A DNA stretch of 64,000 nt. Source: Oscillospiraceae bacterium (GTDB lineage: Bacteria; Bacillota; Clostridia; Christensenellales; Aristaeellaceae). Below, in pieces: positions 7,783 to 16,913 of the stretch. Position 1 is the first letter of the stretch. Every line of letters starts with the position of its first letter. Below the pieces are notes generated by a model. That model made no database searches. It was not told where the DNA came from and worked only from the letters and a program-made list of their open reading frames with translations. The stretch is from positions 1 to 64,000 of the forward strand of contig JAISZG010000074.1 in the NCBI GenBank assembly GCA_031269355.1, given 5' to 3'. The translations under genes were made by a program, and so were the position numbers.

Positions 7783-8949
7783 ATGTTTTATTTTTCGGAG
7801 CGTTCGGGGGAGTTTACAGAAACCAACATATTTACTATACTTGAGCGCAAGCGCCAGGAACGATTGGCTAAGGGACTGCCGGTATATAACCTGTCCGTCG
7901 GCACGCCGGATTTTCCGCCGGCGCCGCACATAATGAAAGCCGTTCAGGAAGCCGCCGCAGATCCGGAGCAATATAAATACGCGCTGAGCGACGCTCCCGC
8001 GATGACGGAGGCGGTCGCGCGATGGTATTCAAGGCGCTACCAGGTGGAACTGTCGCCGAACGAGATAATGAGCGTGGCGGGTTCTCAGGAGGGAATCGCG
8101 CATTTCTCGTTGGCTGTGCTCAACCCTGGAGACGTGCTGCTGGCGCCTAATCCCGGCTATCCCATATTCGAGATCGGGCCGCGCCTGATGGGCGCGCGCA
8201 CAGCGCTTTACGATTTGCTTCCGGAGAAAGATTATCTGCCGGATCTGGATGAAATCGCGCGGACGATGCCCCCGAACGCGCGCGCGATAATCGTATCGTA
8301 TCCGGCAAACCCGCTTGGCGCGACCGCCCCCGCTTCGTTTTATAAACGCCTTGTCGAGTTCGCCCGCGAACATAAGCTATGGGTTATACATGATAACGCT
8401 TATTCTGAAATCACGTTCGGCGGCGAGGTTGGAGGTTCGTTTCTATCGACGCCCGGCGCGAAGGAAGTAGGGGTGGAATTTAATTCGCTTTCCAAAACAT
8501 ATAATCTTACGGGTACGCGAATTTCGTATCTGATGGGGAATTCGCAATTTATCCGGAGATTTTGCGCCATTCGATCCCAATTCGATTACGGGTTATGCCG
8601 CATATTCCAGGCGGCCGCGATAGCCGCGCTGAATGGGCCGCAGGATGCAGTGATCGAGCAGCGCGCGGAATATGAGCGCCGCCGCGATGCGCTGTGCGGC
8701 GGTTTTCGATCGATCGGCTGGGACATGCCCGACGCGAAGGGGACTATGTTCGCGTGGGGTAAACTGCCCGGCGGGCGTATGGACGACGCGGAGTTTGTGA
8801 TGGAGCTGATAGAAAGATCTGGCGTTATCGTAACGCCGGGCAATATCTTTGGTTCGCGGGGCAGGGGGTATGTACGGTTCGCATTGACGCTGCCGGTTTC
8901 AAAAATAGAACAGGCGGTCGCGGCGGTCTCTCGCAGCGGGCTGGTTTAG
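7783..8949 (+). CDS. Class I PLP aminotransferase (DapL/aspartate aminotransferase-like)
   Basis: A fold-type I aminotransferase of 388 residues. It shows NLSVGTPDFPPAPHI, the NPLG turn, HDNAYSEI and the PLP lysine in NSLSKTYNLTG, followed by the Arg that binds the phosphate. Close families are LL-diaminopimelate, aspartate and aromatic aminotransferases. In relatives the loop after the lysine usually reads TGWRIG; here it is TGTRIS. Its place after the aro genes makes transamination of phenylpyruvate or prephenate attractive, but dapF further on would equally fit a DapL role. Substrate is not settled. The ATG follows GGAGGG; no terminator separates it from aroQ. Confidence 0.85.
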   Translation: MFYFSERSGEFTETNIFTILERKRQERLAKGLPVYNLSVGTPDFPPAPHIMKAVQEAAADPEQYKYALSDAPAMTEAVARWYSRRYQVELSPNEIMSVAGSQEGIAHFSLAVLNPGDVLLAPNPGYPIFEIGPRLMGARTALYDLLPEKDYLPDLDEIARTMPPNARAIIVSYPANPLGATAPASFYKRLVEFAREHKLWVIHDNAYSEITFGGEVGGSFLSTPGAKEVGVEFNSLSKTYNLTGTRISYLMGNSQFIRRFCAIRSQFDYGLCRIFQAAAIAALNGPQDAVIEQRAEYERRRDALCGGFRSIGWDMPDAKGTMFAWGKLPGGRMDDAEFVMELIERSGVIVTPGNIFGSRGRGYVRFALTLPVSKIEQAVAAVSRSGLV

Positions 8950-9034
8950 AGCCTGCCAAGATTCGGCAAATAAAAATGGCTAATAGGAAAATAGACGCTC
9001 GATCATCCGAGCGCGGCAATAGGAGGTTTCATTA

Positions 9035-10075
9035 ATGAAAATGTCATTTCGCTGGTATGGAGAGCGAGATCCGATATCGCTGGAGAAAATCTCGCAAATT
9101 CCCGGAATGCACGGTATAGTAAGCGCGGTGTACGAAGTGCCCGTAGGCCAGGAGTGGCCCGAGGAGCGGATCGACGCGCTGAAATCGCAGGCCGCAGCGC
9201 ATGGCCTTGCGTTTGAGGTGGTCGAAAGCGTGCCCGTGCATGAGCGAATTAAAATGGGCGCGCCGGACGCGGACGCGCTGATCGGCGTATTCGCGGAGAA
9301 TCTGCGCCGCTTGGCGAAGGCTGGCGTAAAGGTAGTGTGCTATAACTTTATGCCCGTGTTCGATTGGCTGCGAAGCGAATTGGCGCGCACGCTGCCGGAT
9401 GGATCGAACGCGCTTGCGTACGACGAGGAAGCTGTGCTCAAGCTGGATCCGTCGAAGGGCGACCTATCGCTGCCGGGCTGGGACGAGAGCTACACGAAGG
9501 AAGAGCTGCGCGCGCTGCTCGATCAATATAAAAATATAAATGATGAAAAGCTCTGGGAAAATATGGAACGGTTCTTAAAGAAAGTTATTCCCGTATGCGA
9601 CGAGGCGGGGATCAAGCTGGCGATACACCCGGACGATCCGCCGTGGAGCCTTTTCGGCTTGCCGCGCATAATAACGGGCGCGAATAGCTACGAGCGGCTG
9701 TTCTCAATCGAGCCGTCGGATTCCAACGGCGTCACGCTGTGCACCGGTTCGCTGGGCGCGGATCCGGCGAACGATCTGCCCGCGATAATCCGCAAGTATG
9801 CGCGGAAGATTCACTTCGTACACGCTCGCAATATACTTATCACGGGCGGCAGGCAATTTCAGGAGAGCGCGCATCCGACGGAATGCGGATCGCTGGATAT
9901 GTACGCGATAATAAAAGCGCTTGTCGAAAGCGGATTCGACGGATATATAAGGCCGGATCACGGGCGGATGATATGGGGTGAAACCGGCAAGCCCGGATAC
10001 GGTTTGTACGATCGCGCGCTTGGCGCGTGCTACTTATCGGGGTTATGGGAAGGTATAAGCAAAACAATATTATAA
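9035..10075 (+). CDS. uxuA: Mannonate dehydratase
   Basis: UxuA removes water from D-mannonate to give 2-keto-3-deoxygluconate in glucuronate breakdown. The 346-residue TIM-barrel protein shows CYNFMPVFDW, HPDDPPW, CTGSLGA, HFVHARN and IRPDHGRMIWGE, which include the metal ligands. Start ATG follows AGGAGG. The sugar kinase for its product is the next gene, 27 bases on. A second, clearly diverged copy lies at 28027. The 85-base gap before it holds only small hairpins (one at 8996-9013). Confidence 0.95.
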   Translation: MKMSFRWYGERDPISLEKISQIPGMHGIVSAVYEVPVGQEWPEERIDALKSQAAAHGLAFEVVESVPVHERIKMGAPDADALIGVFAENLRRLAKAGVKVVCYNFMPVFDWLRSELARTLPDGSNALAYDEEAVLKLDPSKGDLSLPGWDESYTKEELRALLDQYKNINDEKLWENMERFLKKVIPVCDEAGIKLAIHPDDPPWSLFGLPRIITGANSYERLFSIEPSDSNGVTLCTGSLGADPANDLPAIIRKYARKIHFVHARNILITGGRQFQESAHPTECGSLDMYAIIKALVESGFDGYIRPDHGRMIWGETGKPGYGLYDRALGACYLSGLWEGISKTIL

Positions 10076-10102
10076 TAATAAATATAACGGAGGATGATTG
10101 CA

Positions 10103-11128
10103 ATGAAGGCCGTATGCTTTGGAGAATTGATGATGCGGTTGGTGCCGCCGGGTTATTTGCGGATGAATCAAACAGATAAGCTGGAGATGACGTTTGGGGG
10201 AGCGGAGGCGAACGTAGCGGTATCGCTGGCGAACTACGGCGCGGACGCGGTGTACGTGTCGAGGTTTCCAAGTAATCCTATAGGCGAAGTCGCGCTTCAA
10301 TCACTGCGAGCGATGCACGTTGATACGCGGTATATCGCGCGCGGCGGCGATCGGCTGGGCATATATTTCGTGGAGAAAGGCGCGTCGATGCGCCCGTCGA
10401 AGGTAATATACGATCGTAAGTTCTCCAGCATATCTACGATTCAGCCGGGGATGATCGATTGGGACGGCGCGTTCGGCGGCGCCGAATGGTTCCACTGGAC
10501 GGGCATTACGCCCGCGCTTTCCGCAAGCGCAGCCGCAGTTACGCTGGAAGCGTGCAAGGCCGCGAAGGCGAAGGGGATTACGATAAGCTGCGACTTAAAC
10601 TATCGCAAGAACCTGTGGACTCGCGAGCAGGCGAAAAAGATAATGACGGAACTGGTTCAATATGTGGATGTAATGATAGCCAACGAAGAGGACAGCCAGG
10701 ACGTGTTCGGCATATCCGCAGAAGGAACGGATATAGAGGGCGGCAAGCTGAGCGAGGCGGGTTACCGTTCGCTGGCGAGGAAGCTGGCGGATTCGTTTGG
10801 ATGCAAGAAGGTTGCGTTCACGCTTCGCGAAAGTTTTTCGGCGAACGATAACGATTGGTCGGGTTTGCTGTATGACGCGGCCAGCGGCGAAGCTATCCGC
10901 TCGCGCAAGTACAGCATTCGCATAGTCGATAGGGTCGGCGGCGGGGACGCGTTCGGAGGCGGGTTGATATACGCGCTGGCGAGCGGCATGCCGGACGCGG
11001 ACGCGATCAACTTTGCGGCGGCCGCAAGCGCGCTGAAGCACACGATTGAGGGCGATTTCAACCGCGTTACGCTGGACGAGGTTAAGGCGCTGGCGGGCGG
11101 AAGCGTATCCGGCAGGGTGCAGAGATAA
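10103..11128 (+). CDS. kdgK: PfkB-family sugar kinase, probable 2-keto-3-deoxygluconate kinase
   Basis: A ribokinase-family kinase of 341 residues. It begins with CFGELMMRLVPPG and has the family's GGAEANVAVSLANYG sugar-binding loop and the catalytic RVGGGDAFGGGLIYAL near the C-terminus, where GGGD replaces the more common GAGD. The gene follows uxuA, so phosphorylation of 2-keto-3-deoxygluconate is the likely role; an aldolase for the product is not in the window. ATG 10103 is chosen because the upstream ATG at 10094 abuts GGAGG with no spacing. Confidence 0.87.
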   Translation: MKAVCFGELMMRLVPPGYLRMNQTDKLEMTFGGAEANVAVSLANYGADAVYVSRFPSNPIGEVALQSLRAMHVDTRYIARGGDRLGIYFVEKGASMRPSKVIYDRKFSSISTIQPGMIDWDGAFGGAEWFHWTGITPALSASAAAVTLEACKAAKAKGITISCDLNYRKNLWTREQAKKIMTELVQYVDVMIANEEDSQDVFGISAEGTDIEGGKLSEAGYRSLARKLADSFGCKKVAFTLRESFSANDNDWSGLLYDAASGEAIRSRKYSIRIVDRVGGGDAFGGGLIYALASGMPDADAINFAAAASALKHTIEGDFNRVTLDEVKALAGGSVSGRVQR

Positions 11129-11152
11129 CGCTATATATATCAAAGGAGAATT

Positions 11153-12775
11153 ATGCTCCGACTATCTAATTTATCTGTTCCGTTGGACGCGACCGACCAG
11201 GATTTCCGCAGGGCGGCGGCGAAGGCGCTGAGCGTACAGGAAGCTCGAATTATACAATGCCGCCTGGCGCGGCAAGCCGTAGACGCGCGGGATAAGCGCG
11301 CGGTGCATTGGGTGGTTTCATTAGACGTAACCGGACGCTGGACAAGCGAGGAAGAAGAAGCGCTGATAAAGCGCGGCGGCCAGGTGCAGCGCGCGACGCA
11401 GTACAGCGCGCCGACTGTGGCTCGCGTAAAGCGTCCGGCGCACGCTCCCCTTGTGGTGGGAATGGGGCCGGCCGGTCTGTTCGCGGCGCTGCGCCTTGCG
11501 CAGGCGGGATGGAATCCTATCATATGGGAGCGGGGAAAACCTGTCGATCAACGCGAGCGGGACGTGGCGGCGTTTCAATCGGGAGGCGCTCTCGACGTTG
11601 AATCGAACGTGCAATTCGGGGAGGGCGGCGCGGGCGCATTTTCCGACGGTAAGCTTACGACCGGCATACGCGATCCGCGAAGGGAAGAGGTGCTGCGAGT
11701 ATTCGCCGAGTGCGGCGCGCCGAGGGAGATACTAACCAGCGCGAAACCGCATATTGGAACGGATCGCCTGCCCGAGGCGGTGCGCGCGCTCCGGGAGAAA
11801 ATATTATCGCTGGGCGCGGAGATTCATTACGGCACGCGCCTGACCGGCCTTGCGGCGCGCTCTGGCTGCATACGCGGAGCGCGCGCGCTGCGCTATAGCG
11901 GTCAAGGCGGAACGCGAGAATTTGATAATGTGGAGCTTAACACCGAACATGTGATTCTCGCGGTGGGGCACAGCGCGAGGGATACGCTGCGCATGCTCGC
12001 GGATATGGGGGTGCTGCTTCAAGCCAAGCCGTTCGCGGTGGGCGTGCGAATCGAACACTCGCAGGCCTGGCTGAACGGCGCTCAGTACGGGTCGTACGGC
12101 GCGCATCCGGCATTGGGCGCGGCGGAATACAAGCTGGCCGCGCATATGCCAAACGGATCGGATATATATACGTTTTGTATGTGCCCCGGCGGAACGGTGG
12201 TAGCGGCGGCGTCGGAGCATGGCGGCGTAGTCGTGAACGGTATGAGCCGCTGGGCGCGCGACGGGGTGAACGCAAACAGCGCGCTGCTCGTCGGAGTATC
12301 GGAGGACAGGTTCGCGGATCGTCCGCTGTCGGGCATCGATTTCCAGCGCGGGCTGGAGGAAGCCGCGTTTCGGGAGGGCGGCGGGGGATTCCGCGCGCCC
12401 GCGCAGCGAGTGCAGGATTTTCTTGCCAGGCGCGCGTCCAAGGGGCCTGGAGAAATAGAGGCGACCTATCCGCGCGGCGTGGAGTGGTGCGACCTCGATG
12501 CGTGCCTGCCGCGCTTTATCGCGGATTCGCTTCGCCAGGGATTGATTCGGCTGAATCAAATGCTGCCGGGCTTCGCCTCTCCGGACGCGGTGCTCACGGC
12601 CGTGGAAAGCCGTTCGTCCAGCCCTGCGCGCGTGGCGAGGGATGGGTCGTATCAGACTAGCGTCGCGGGCCTATACGCCGCAGGGGAGGGCGCGGGTTGG
12701 GCGGGAGGCATAGTATCGTCGGCGGTCGACGGACTTCGCGCCGCAGAAGCGATACTAATACTAAACTCCGTTTAA
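11153..12775 (+). CDS. FAD-dependent dehydrogenase of the COG2509 type
   Basis: A 540-residue flavoprotein. An N-terminal domain of about 95 residues precedes the FAD-binding VVGMGPAGLFAALRLAQAGW (about 101-120). QFGEGGAGAFSDGKL, VGHSARDT and a C-terminal YAAGEGAGWAGGIVSSAVDG follow, the last typical of FAD closure in this family. It resembles uncharacterised FAD-dependent dehydrogenases (COG2509) widespread in Bacillota; no substrate is known to me. It begins 24 bases after the sugar kinase with a good GGAG site, so it may be co-transcribed. Its final codons and stop are supplied by the left arm of the palindromic element at 12759-12914. Confidence 0.85.
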   Translation: MLRLSNLSVPLDATDQDFRRAAAKALSVQEARIIQCRLARQAVDARDKRAVHWVVSLDVTGRWTSEEEEALIKRGGQVQRATQYSAPTVARVKRPAHAPLVVGMGPAGLFAALRLAQAGWNPIIWERGKPVDQRERDVAAFQSGGALDVESNVQFGEGGAGAFSDGKLTTGIRDPRREEVLRVFAECGAPREILTSAKPHIGTDRLPEAVRALREKILSLGAEIHYGTRLTGLAARSGCIRGARALRYSGQGGTREFDNVELNTEHVILAVGHSARDTLRMLADMGVLLQAKPFAVGVRIEHSQAWLNGAQYGSYGAHPALGAAEYKLAAHMPNGSDIYTFCMCPGGTVVAAASEHGGVVVNGMSRWARDGVNANSALLVGVSEDRFADRPLSGIDFQRGLEEAAFREGGGGFRAPAQRVQDFLARRASKGPGEIEATYPRGVEWCDLDACLPRFIADSLRQGLIRLNQMLPGFASPDAVLTAVESRSSSPARVARDGSYQTSVAGLYAAGEGAGWAGGIVSSAVDGLRAAEAILILNSV

Positions 12776-12914
12776 ACGGCGGCATCTTCGCGAGTCTTTT
12801 TGTCGCTCGCTGCGTCTCGTCCGCGGGGCGGGCCTCCAGCCCGCCTCGCTCCCTCGACTTTGCGACCGGCAAAAATCCTTCGCGAATCTGCTACCGTTTA
12901 AACGGAGTTTAGTA
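12759..12914. repeat. 156-bp palindromic (MITE-like) element
   Basis: Perfect 21-bp inverted arms (12759-12779 and 12894-12914), each containing CCGTTTAAACGG, enclose a partly complementary interior. Aligned against its own reverse complement, the interior shares GCA, TTCGCGA and TTTTTG blocks and has a central hairpin (GGCGGGCCTCCAGCCCGCC). The left arm provides the TAA stop of the flavoprotein gene. No transposase is present. It could be a non-autonomous mobile element or a very large terminator. I saw no second copy in this window. Confidence 0.7.
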
Positions 12915-12942
12915 TAAGCAGCGCAGGGGAGAATCATAGTAA

Positions 12943-13806
12943 ATGAATATAAAACGAGTCGCCGCTATTCACGATTTATCGGGCGTGGGCAAATGTTCTC
13001 TTACGGTTGCGCTGCCCGTGCTGTGCGCGATGGGCGCAGAGGTTTGCGCGCTTCCAACCGCCGTGCTCTCCACCCATACCGGAGGAATTTCCGGCTTTAC
13101 ATATAGGGATTTGACGGACGATCTGCCCCGTGTAGTCAGGCATTGGGCTTCGCTGGGATTGAAGTTCGACGCGGTATATACCGGCTTCGCGTCCTCCGCC
13201 GAGCAGCTTAAGGCGATGAGGGACGCGCTGCCAAGCCTCCGCTCGACGGATACTCTTATGTTTATAGATCCGGTAATGGGCGACGCCGGTAAATTATATA
13301 AAACATATACGCCGGAAATGGCGGACGCCACGCGCGAACTATGCGCGGTCGCGGATGTGATCACTCCAAACAGAACGGAAGCCGCGCTGCTGACGCGCAC
13401 GGATTTGACTACCGGCGTTCGCCCGGAGGCGGAAATTCGCGCGCTTTGCCGAAAATTGTCTGATTTGGGGCCGAGGCGCGTGGCGCTTACCGGGGTTGAA
13501 ACAAGCGGCGGGCGGGTAGGCGCGGCGGCATGGGACGCCGGTACGGAGGAATTTGTAATACACAGCGCGCCTATCGTGGAGGGCGCGTGGCATGGAACGG
13601 GCGATCTGTTCGCTAGCGTTACGCTTGGCGCGCTGATGCTTGGGCGCGCGCTTCCCGAAGCGGTCGGCATCGCGACGGCATTCACACACGGCTGCATCGC
13701 GCGGACAAAACTAAACGGAACAGATCCTAGGTTTGGCGTAGCGTTCGAATGCGCGCTGGGTGAGCTGACCGCACTGGCCGCGTCCGCGAAAAATCATTCC
13801 GCATAA
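12943..13806 (+). CDS. pdxY: Pyridoxal/pyridoxamine kinase
   Basis: A ribokinase-fold B6-vitamer kinase (287 aa). The N-terminal AAIHDLSGVGKCSLTVALPV, the segment PTAVLSTHTGG, MFIDPVMGD, TPNRTEA and the catalytic WHGTGDLFASV match the PdxY/PdxK group. It phosphorylates pyridoxal or pyridoxamine to form PLP, the cofactor used by the aminotransferase and cysteine desulfurase in this window. The ATG follows GGGGAG at 11 bases. It is isolated from its upstream neighbour by the palindromic element, so it probably has its own promoter, which I could not place. Confidence 0.88.
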   Translation: MNIKRVAAIHDLSGVGKCSLTVALPVLCAMGAEVCALPTAVLSTHTGGISGFTYRDLTDDLPRVVRHWASLGLKFDAVYTGFASSAEQLKAMRDALPSLRSTDTLMFIDPVMGDAGKLYKTYTPEMADATRELCAVADVITPNRTEAALLTRTDLTTGVRPEAEIRALCRKLSDLGPRRVALTGVETSGGRVGAAAWDAGTEEFVIHSAPIVEGAWHGTGDLFASVTLGALMLGRALPEAVGIATAFTHGCIARTKLNGTDPRFGVAFECALGELTALAASAKNHSA

Positions 13807-13940
13807 ATTTCCAAATATATCCATTAACTTACAACCTTCAGCAAAACATGGAACATATAGCGCCTACAGCCCGTTTATTGTTTATGGAAAGCGCGCTCCG
13901 CGCCAATGGAACGCGTACTGCGCATTTGTGGGGTGAATGA

Positions 13941-15710
13941 ATGAAACGCTCGATCGCGGGATTGCTGGCTCTATTGACGGCGCTGATTATGACGACCGCA
14001 TTCGCATTTGCGGAAACCGACGTAGTGCTTGTCGACGAGAATGGGATCGTATCCTCCGAGGGAACGGGGCAAGAGGAAGAACTGCGGGAAATACTGGAGG
14101 ATTTGCAAAAAGCCATTGAGGAAGCCGAGGACAATCAGTACGGCGCCGAGTCTGACGAGCCGCCGACAATATTGTTTTTCGCGCCCCAATCAGAATCGAC
14201 GCCTGCGGCGCGCGAATGGCCGACGCCCACCGCCACTCTAAGATACGGCTCCACCGGCGCGAACGTCGTCGCGCTTCAGGAACGCCTGGCGGAACTTGGG
14301 TACTACACATTCCGCATAACCGGCAACTATCAGGAGAACACGCGCGCGGCGGTCAATGCGTTTCAGAAGGCGCATGGCTATTCGCAGACGGGAACCGCCA
14401 CCGCGCAGCTGCAGATGCTCATATATTCAGACGCCGCTAAACCAAACGCAACGCCTACGCCCAAACCGACCGCTACGCCAAAGCCGACTGCCACGCCGAT
14501 AGACGTGTCCAATCCGCCCATGTTTACAAGCAACGTCTCCTCCGGGATGTCAGGCACGGCGGTGCGGCTGATTCAGCAGAGGCTGAAGGATTTGGGTTAT
14601 TATACATTAAACGTATCCGGCACGTTCGCGAGCAATACAAGAGCCTCCGTCGTCGCGTTCCAGAACAACAACGGGCTGTCCGCAGACGGCGTGGTAGGGA
14701 AGCTTACATGGAATAAATTATTTTTCGATCCGTATGTTCGAGATGTAACCGCAGCCCCAACGCCAAAACCGACGCCCGCGCCGCCAAGCTATCGAATCAC
14801 CGTGGATACGCAGAATCAGATTGTGACGATCTACGGGCGCGACGCGAAGGGCGAATATACGAAAGTGGTGCGCCGTATGATATGCTCGACGGGCACCGCG
14901 TCCAACCCAACCCCTGAGAGAACATATATATTAAACGGTAAAACCGCGCGCTGGTGCTATTTCCCTGAATGGGGTTCGCACGCGCAGTACTGGACGCGCA
15001 TTAGCTCGTCCATCGCGTTCCACTCGGTTATATATACCGAACCAAATACAATGGCGCTCAGCACGGCCTCGTATTATAATTTAGGCTCTCCCGCTTCGCA
15101 CGGATGCATCAGGCTGCTCGTATCAGAAGCGAAATGGATATACGATAACTGCGGCGAGGGCACGGAGGTTGAAATATTCAGAGGCAAGCCCGATCCGGAA
15201 GGAACGAATGCGCTTAAGCCGCCCGCGCTGAACAAAACGAATATGCTGCCCGTAACGACGCCGCAGCCCACGCCCGCGCCCATATATGATCCAAACGCGC
15301 TGCCTCCCCAACCGTACCGCACGCTGCAGGTAGGCTCCGAAGGGGTGGACGTGTTCTGGCTGCAAAGCAGATTGGCATCGCTTGGTTATTACGGAGGAAC
15401 CATTACGGGTTCATACTATAATGGAACCCGCGATGCGGTAAAGGCCTATCAGTCCGCGAACAAGCTCGGCGCGGATGGCAAAGCGGGTAAGATAACCCAG
15501 ACCGCCCTGTATGAATATCTGTTCGCGACGCCGACCCCAGCTCCCACCGCGACGCCATCGCCAAAACCGACGAACTCGCCTACGCCGCTGCCTATCGTGC
15601 GGTTGATGCCCTCGCCGACGATTGCACCTTCTGCGGAGCCGACCGCGACGGCATCGCCATTGGCTGCCGTGACGCCCGCAATCACCGCGACCGCTGTTCC
15701 GGTTATCTAG
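13941..15710 (+). CDS. Secreted L,D-transpeptidase with three peptidoglycan-binding domains
   Basis: A cell-wall enzyme of 589 residues. A signal peptide (1-24, cut after AFA) is followed by an acidic stretch, peptidoglycan-binding repeat 1 (about 95-150), a PTP/KPTATP linker, repeat 2 (about 190-245), a second linker, and a YkuD catalytic domain (about 284-410) with SHGCIRL (H387, C389). Repeat 3 (about 455-515) and a long Pro/Thr/Ala tail end the protein. Each repeat has the LQERLAELGYY-type motif. It should form 3-3 crosslinks or attach proteins in peptidoglycan. Start ATG 13941 is preferred to 13937 because only it gives the signal peptide. It is a single gene with a terminator after it. 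Confidence 0.9.
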   Translation: MKRSIAGLLALLTALIMTTAFAFAETDVVLVDENGIVSSEGTGQEEELREILEDLQKAIEEAEDNQYGAESDEPPTILFFAPQSESTPAAREWPTPTATLRYGSTGANVVALQERLAELGYYTFRITGNYQENTRAAVNAFQKAHGYSQTGTATAQLQMLIYSDAAKPNATPTPKPTATPKPTATPIDVSNPPMFTSNVSSGMSGTAVRLIQQRLKDLGYYTLNVSGTFASNTRASVVAFQNNNGLSADGVVGKLTWNKLFFDPYVRDVTAAPTPKPTPAPPSYRITVDTQNQIVTIYGRDAKGEYTKVVRRMICSTGTASNPTPERTYILNGKTARWCYFPEWGSHAQYWTRISSSIAFHSVIYTEPNTMALSTASYYNLGSPASHGCIRLLVSEAKWIYDNCGEGTEVEIFRGKPDPEGTNALKPPALNKTNMLPVTTPQPTPAPIYDPNALPPQPYRTLQVGSEGVDVFWLQSRLASLGYYGGTITGSYYNGTRDAVKAYQSANKLGADGKAGKITQTALYEYLFATPTPAPTATPSPKPTNSPTPLPIVRLMPSPTIAPSAEPTATASPLAAVTPAITATAVPVI

Positions 15711-15743
15711 CGGCGCAATAGTATATAAATGTGCGGCAATACA

Positions 15744-15784
15744 TAACGAACGGCTCGTCCGAAATTCCGGAGAGCCGTTCGTTA
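15744..15784. terminator. Bidirectional terminator
   Basis: A 13-bp stem (15744-15756 with 15772-15784) around a 15-base loop lies between the convergent transpeptidase and thioesterase genes. AT-rich flanks on both sides suit termination in both directions. Confidence 0.8.
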
Positions 15785-15816
15785 TTATATTTATATCTAT
15801 TATATTCTATTGTGGT

Positions 15817-16221
15817 TCATGCGCCGCGCTGAGTAACATATCCCGTCACAAGCATCGTAGCGAGCAGCGAGCCGTCCGCTTCCGCCACTTGCACCGTGCA
15901 GGATAGGATAGTTTTCCCGCGCCATTCAACTTGCGCGAACGCGCTCATTCGCTGCCCTCTGGGCTGGCGGTGAAAGTTAATAGTGCTCGACAATGATACT
16001 ACGCGAGTGTGCTCGTCGTTGGTTGCAACCGCGAACGCGAAATCAGCCAGCGTGAAGTATACGCCGCCCATAACAGCAGAGCCCACACGCTTATGAATAG
16101 GAAGAATGTCAAGAGACACTTTCGACGATCCGATTCCTACGGCGTCGATCTGCGCGCCAAGCGCTTCGGATGCGAATCGATCCGTCGATAAAAAGAATGC
16201 GCGCGCTTCTTCTAATGTCAT
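15817..16221 (-). CDS. PaaI-family hotdog thioesterase
   Basis: A small hotdog-fold acyl-CoA thioesterase (134 aa from the chosen ATG at 16221; the frame is open further upstream to 16281, but the extra residues are not family-like). The core GSAVMGGVYFTLADFAFAVATN is the PaaI helix, and VVSLSSTINFHRQP follows. The usual HGG turn reads MGG. The substrate cannot be told from sequence. It lies 56 bases after the BofC-like gene on the same strand and ends at a shared terminator, so it may be the last gene of that unit. Confidence 0.8.
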   Translation of the reverse strand: MTLEEARAFFLSTDRFASEALGAQIDAVGIGSSKVSLDILPIHKRVGSAVMGGVYFTLADFAFAVATNDEHTRVVSLSSTINFHRQPRGQRMSAFAQVEWRGKTILSCTVQVAEADGSLLATMLVTGYVTQRGA

Positions 16222-16277
16222 AATATTTATATATCTCCATACATTTGTTATATTGAGGATGGACGGCGGTAATCCGT

Positions 16278-16823
16278 TCAATCGATTAATCCGTCGAGAT
16301 ACGCCTCCGCCTCTTCCAGCAGATCGAACGCTTTGCCGATGCGCACAGTCTCTCGCGCGGATTCAGGCAGATGCGACTGTGTCCAGCTAGTTTCGTACAC
16401 GCGCTCCAACCCTTCGCCGTATCGGTTGACCCATACACATATTTGCCCTGTTTCATCAGGCATCAGCACCCAGTGCTGTGGACAGAATAACATGAGATTC
16501 TCTCTCATCGAAATTTCGCTTGGTGAGAAATCCGTGACGCGCCACGCCATGTCCAGCTTTGGCTGCAGCTCTTCATACGTCAGCCCGATCCACTCCTGCG
16601 GCGTATCTACAGTGCGCGCCACTTGATGCCCGCACCGCTGATAAACAAGGGTTTGACGCAATACGCTTCCCGCCTGAATTCTGGCGGCCGGCGGAACGGC
16701 TGTAAGCGCTCCGTTTTCCGATTGCGTCGAGCGCATCGATACGGCTATGCCTACCGATACCAGAAGCAGTCCGATAAGAACCAACGCGACCGACAAACGT
16801 TTGGATGAATGACGCGTTTCCAT
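16278..16823 (-). CDS. Membrane-anchored BofC-like protein
   Basis: The 181-residue product has one N-terminal membrane helix (about 10-30) and an outside domain with YQRCGHQVART, WIGLTYEELQ, WRVTDFSPSEI and a C-terminal GEGLERVYET...RIGKAFDLLEEAEAYLDGLID. This pattern resembles the BofC C-terminal domain proteins of Clostridia. In Bacillus, BofC acts between forespore and mother cell to control SpoIVB and pro-sigma-K processing. The match is to pattern only, so function is tentative. A 6-bp hairpin (16837-16852) sits right against its GGAGGG ribosome site and could limit translation. Confidence 0.6.
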   Translation of the reverse strand: METRHSSKRLSVALVLIGLLLVSVGIAVSMRSTQSENGALTAVPPAARIQAGSVLRQTLVYQRCGHQVARTVDTPQEWIGLTYEELQPKLDMAWRVTDFSPSEISMRENLMLFCPQHWVLMPDETGQICVWVNRYGEGLERVYETSWTQSHLPESARETVRIGKAFDLLEEAEAYLDGLID

Positions 16824-16913
16824 ATATGCCCTCCATATAGGCCAAAGCCTATGATGTGCATAGTATGTCCGCGCGCCCTGCGCCGCTATGCGCGAAAGAT
16901 AGCAACATAAACT

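Noticed and set aside
14440-14510. CRISPR-like or tandem repeat in the transpeptidase gene
   Set aside because: The repeats encode the Thr-Pro linker (PTPKPTATPKPTATP) and are in frame; they are protein low-complexity, not an array.
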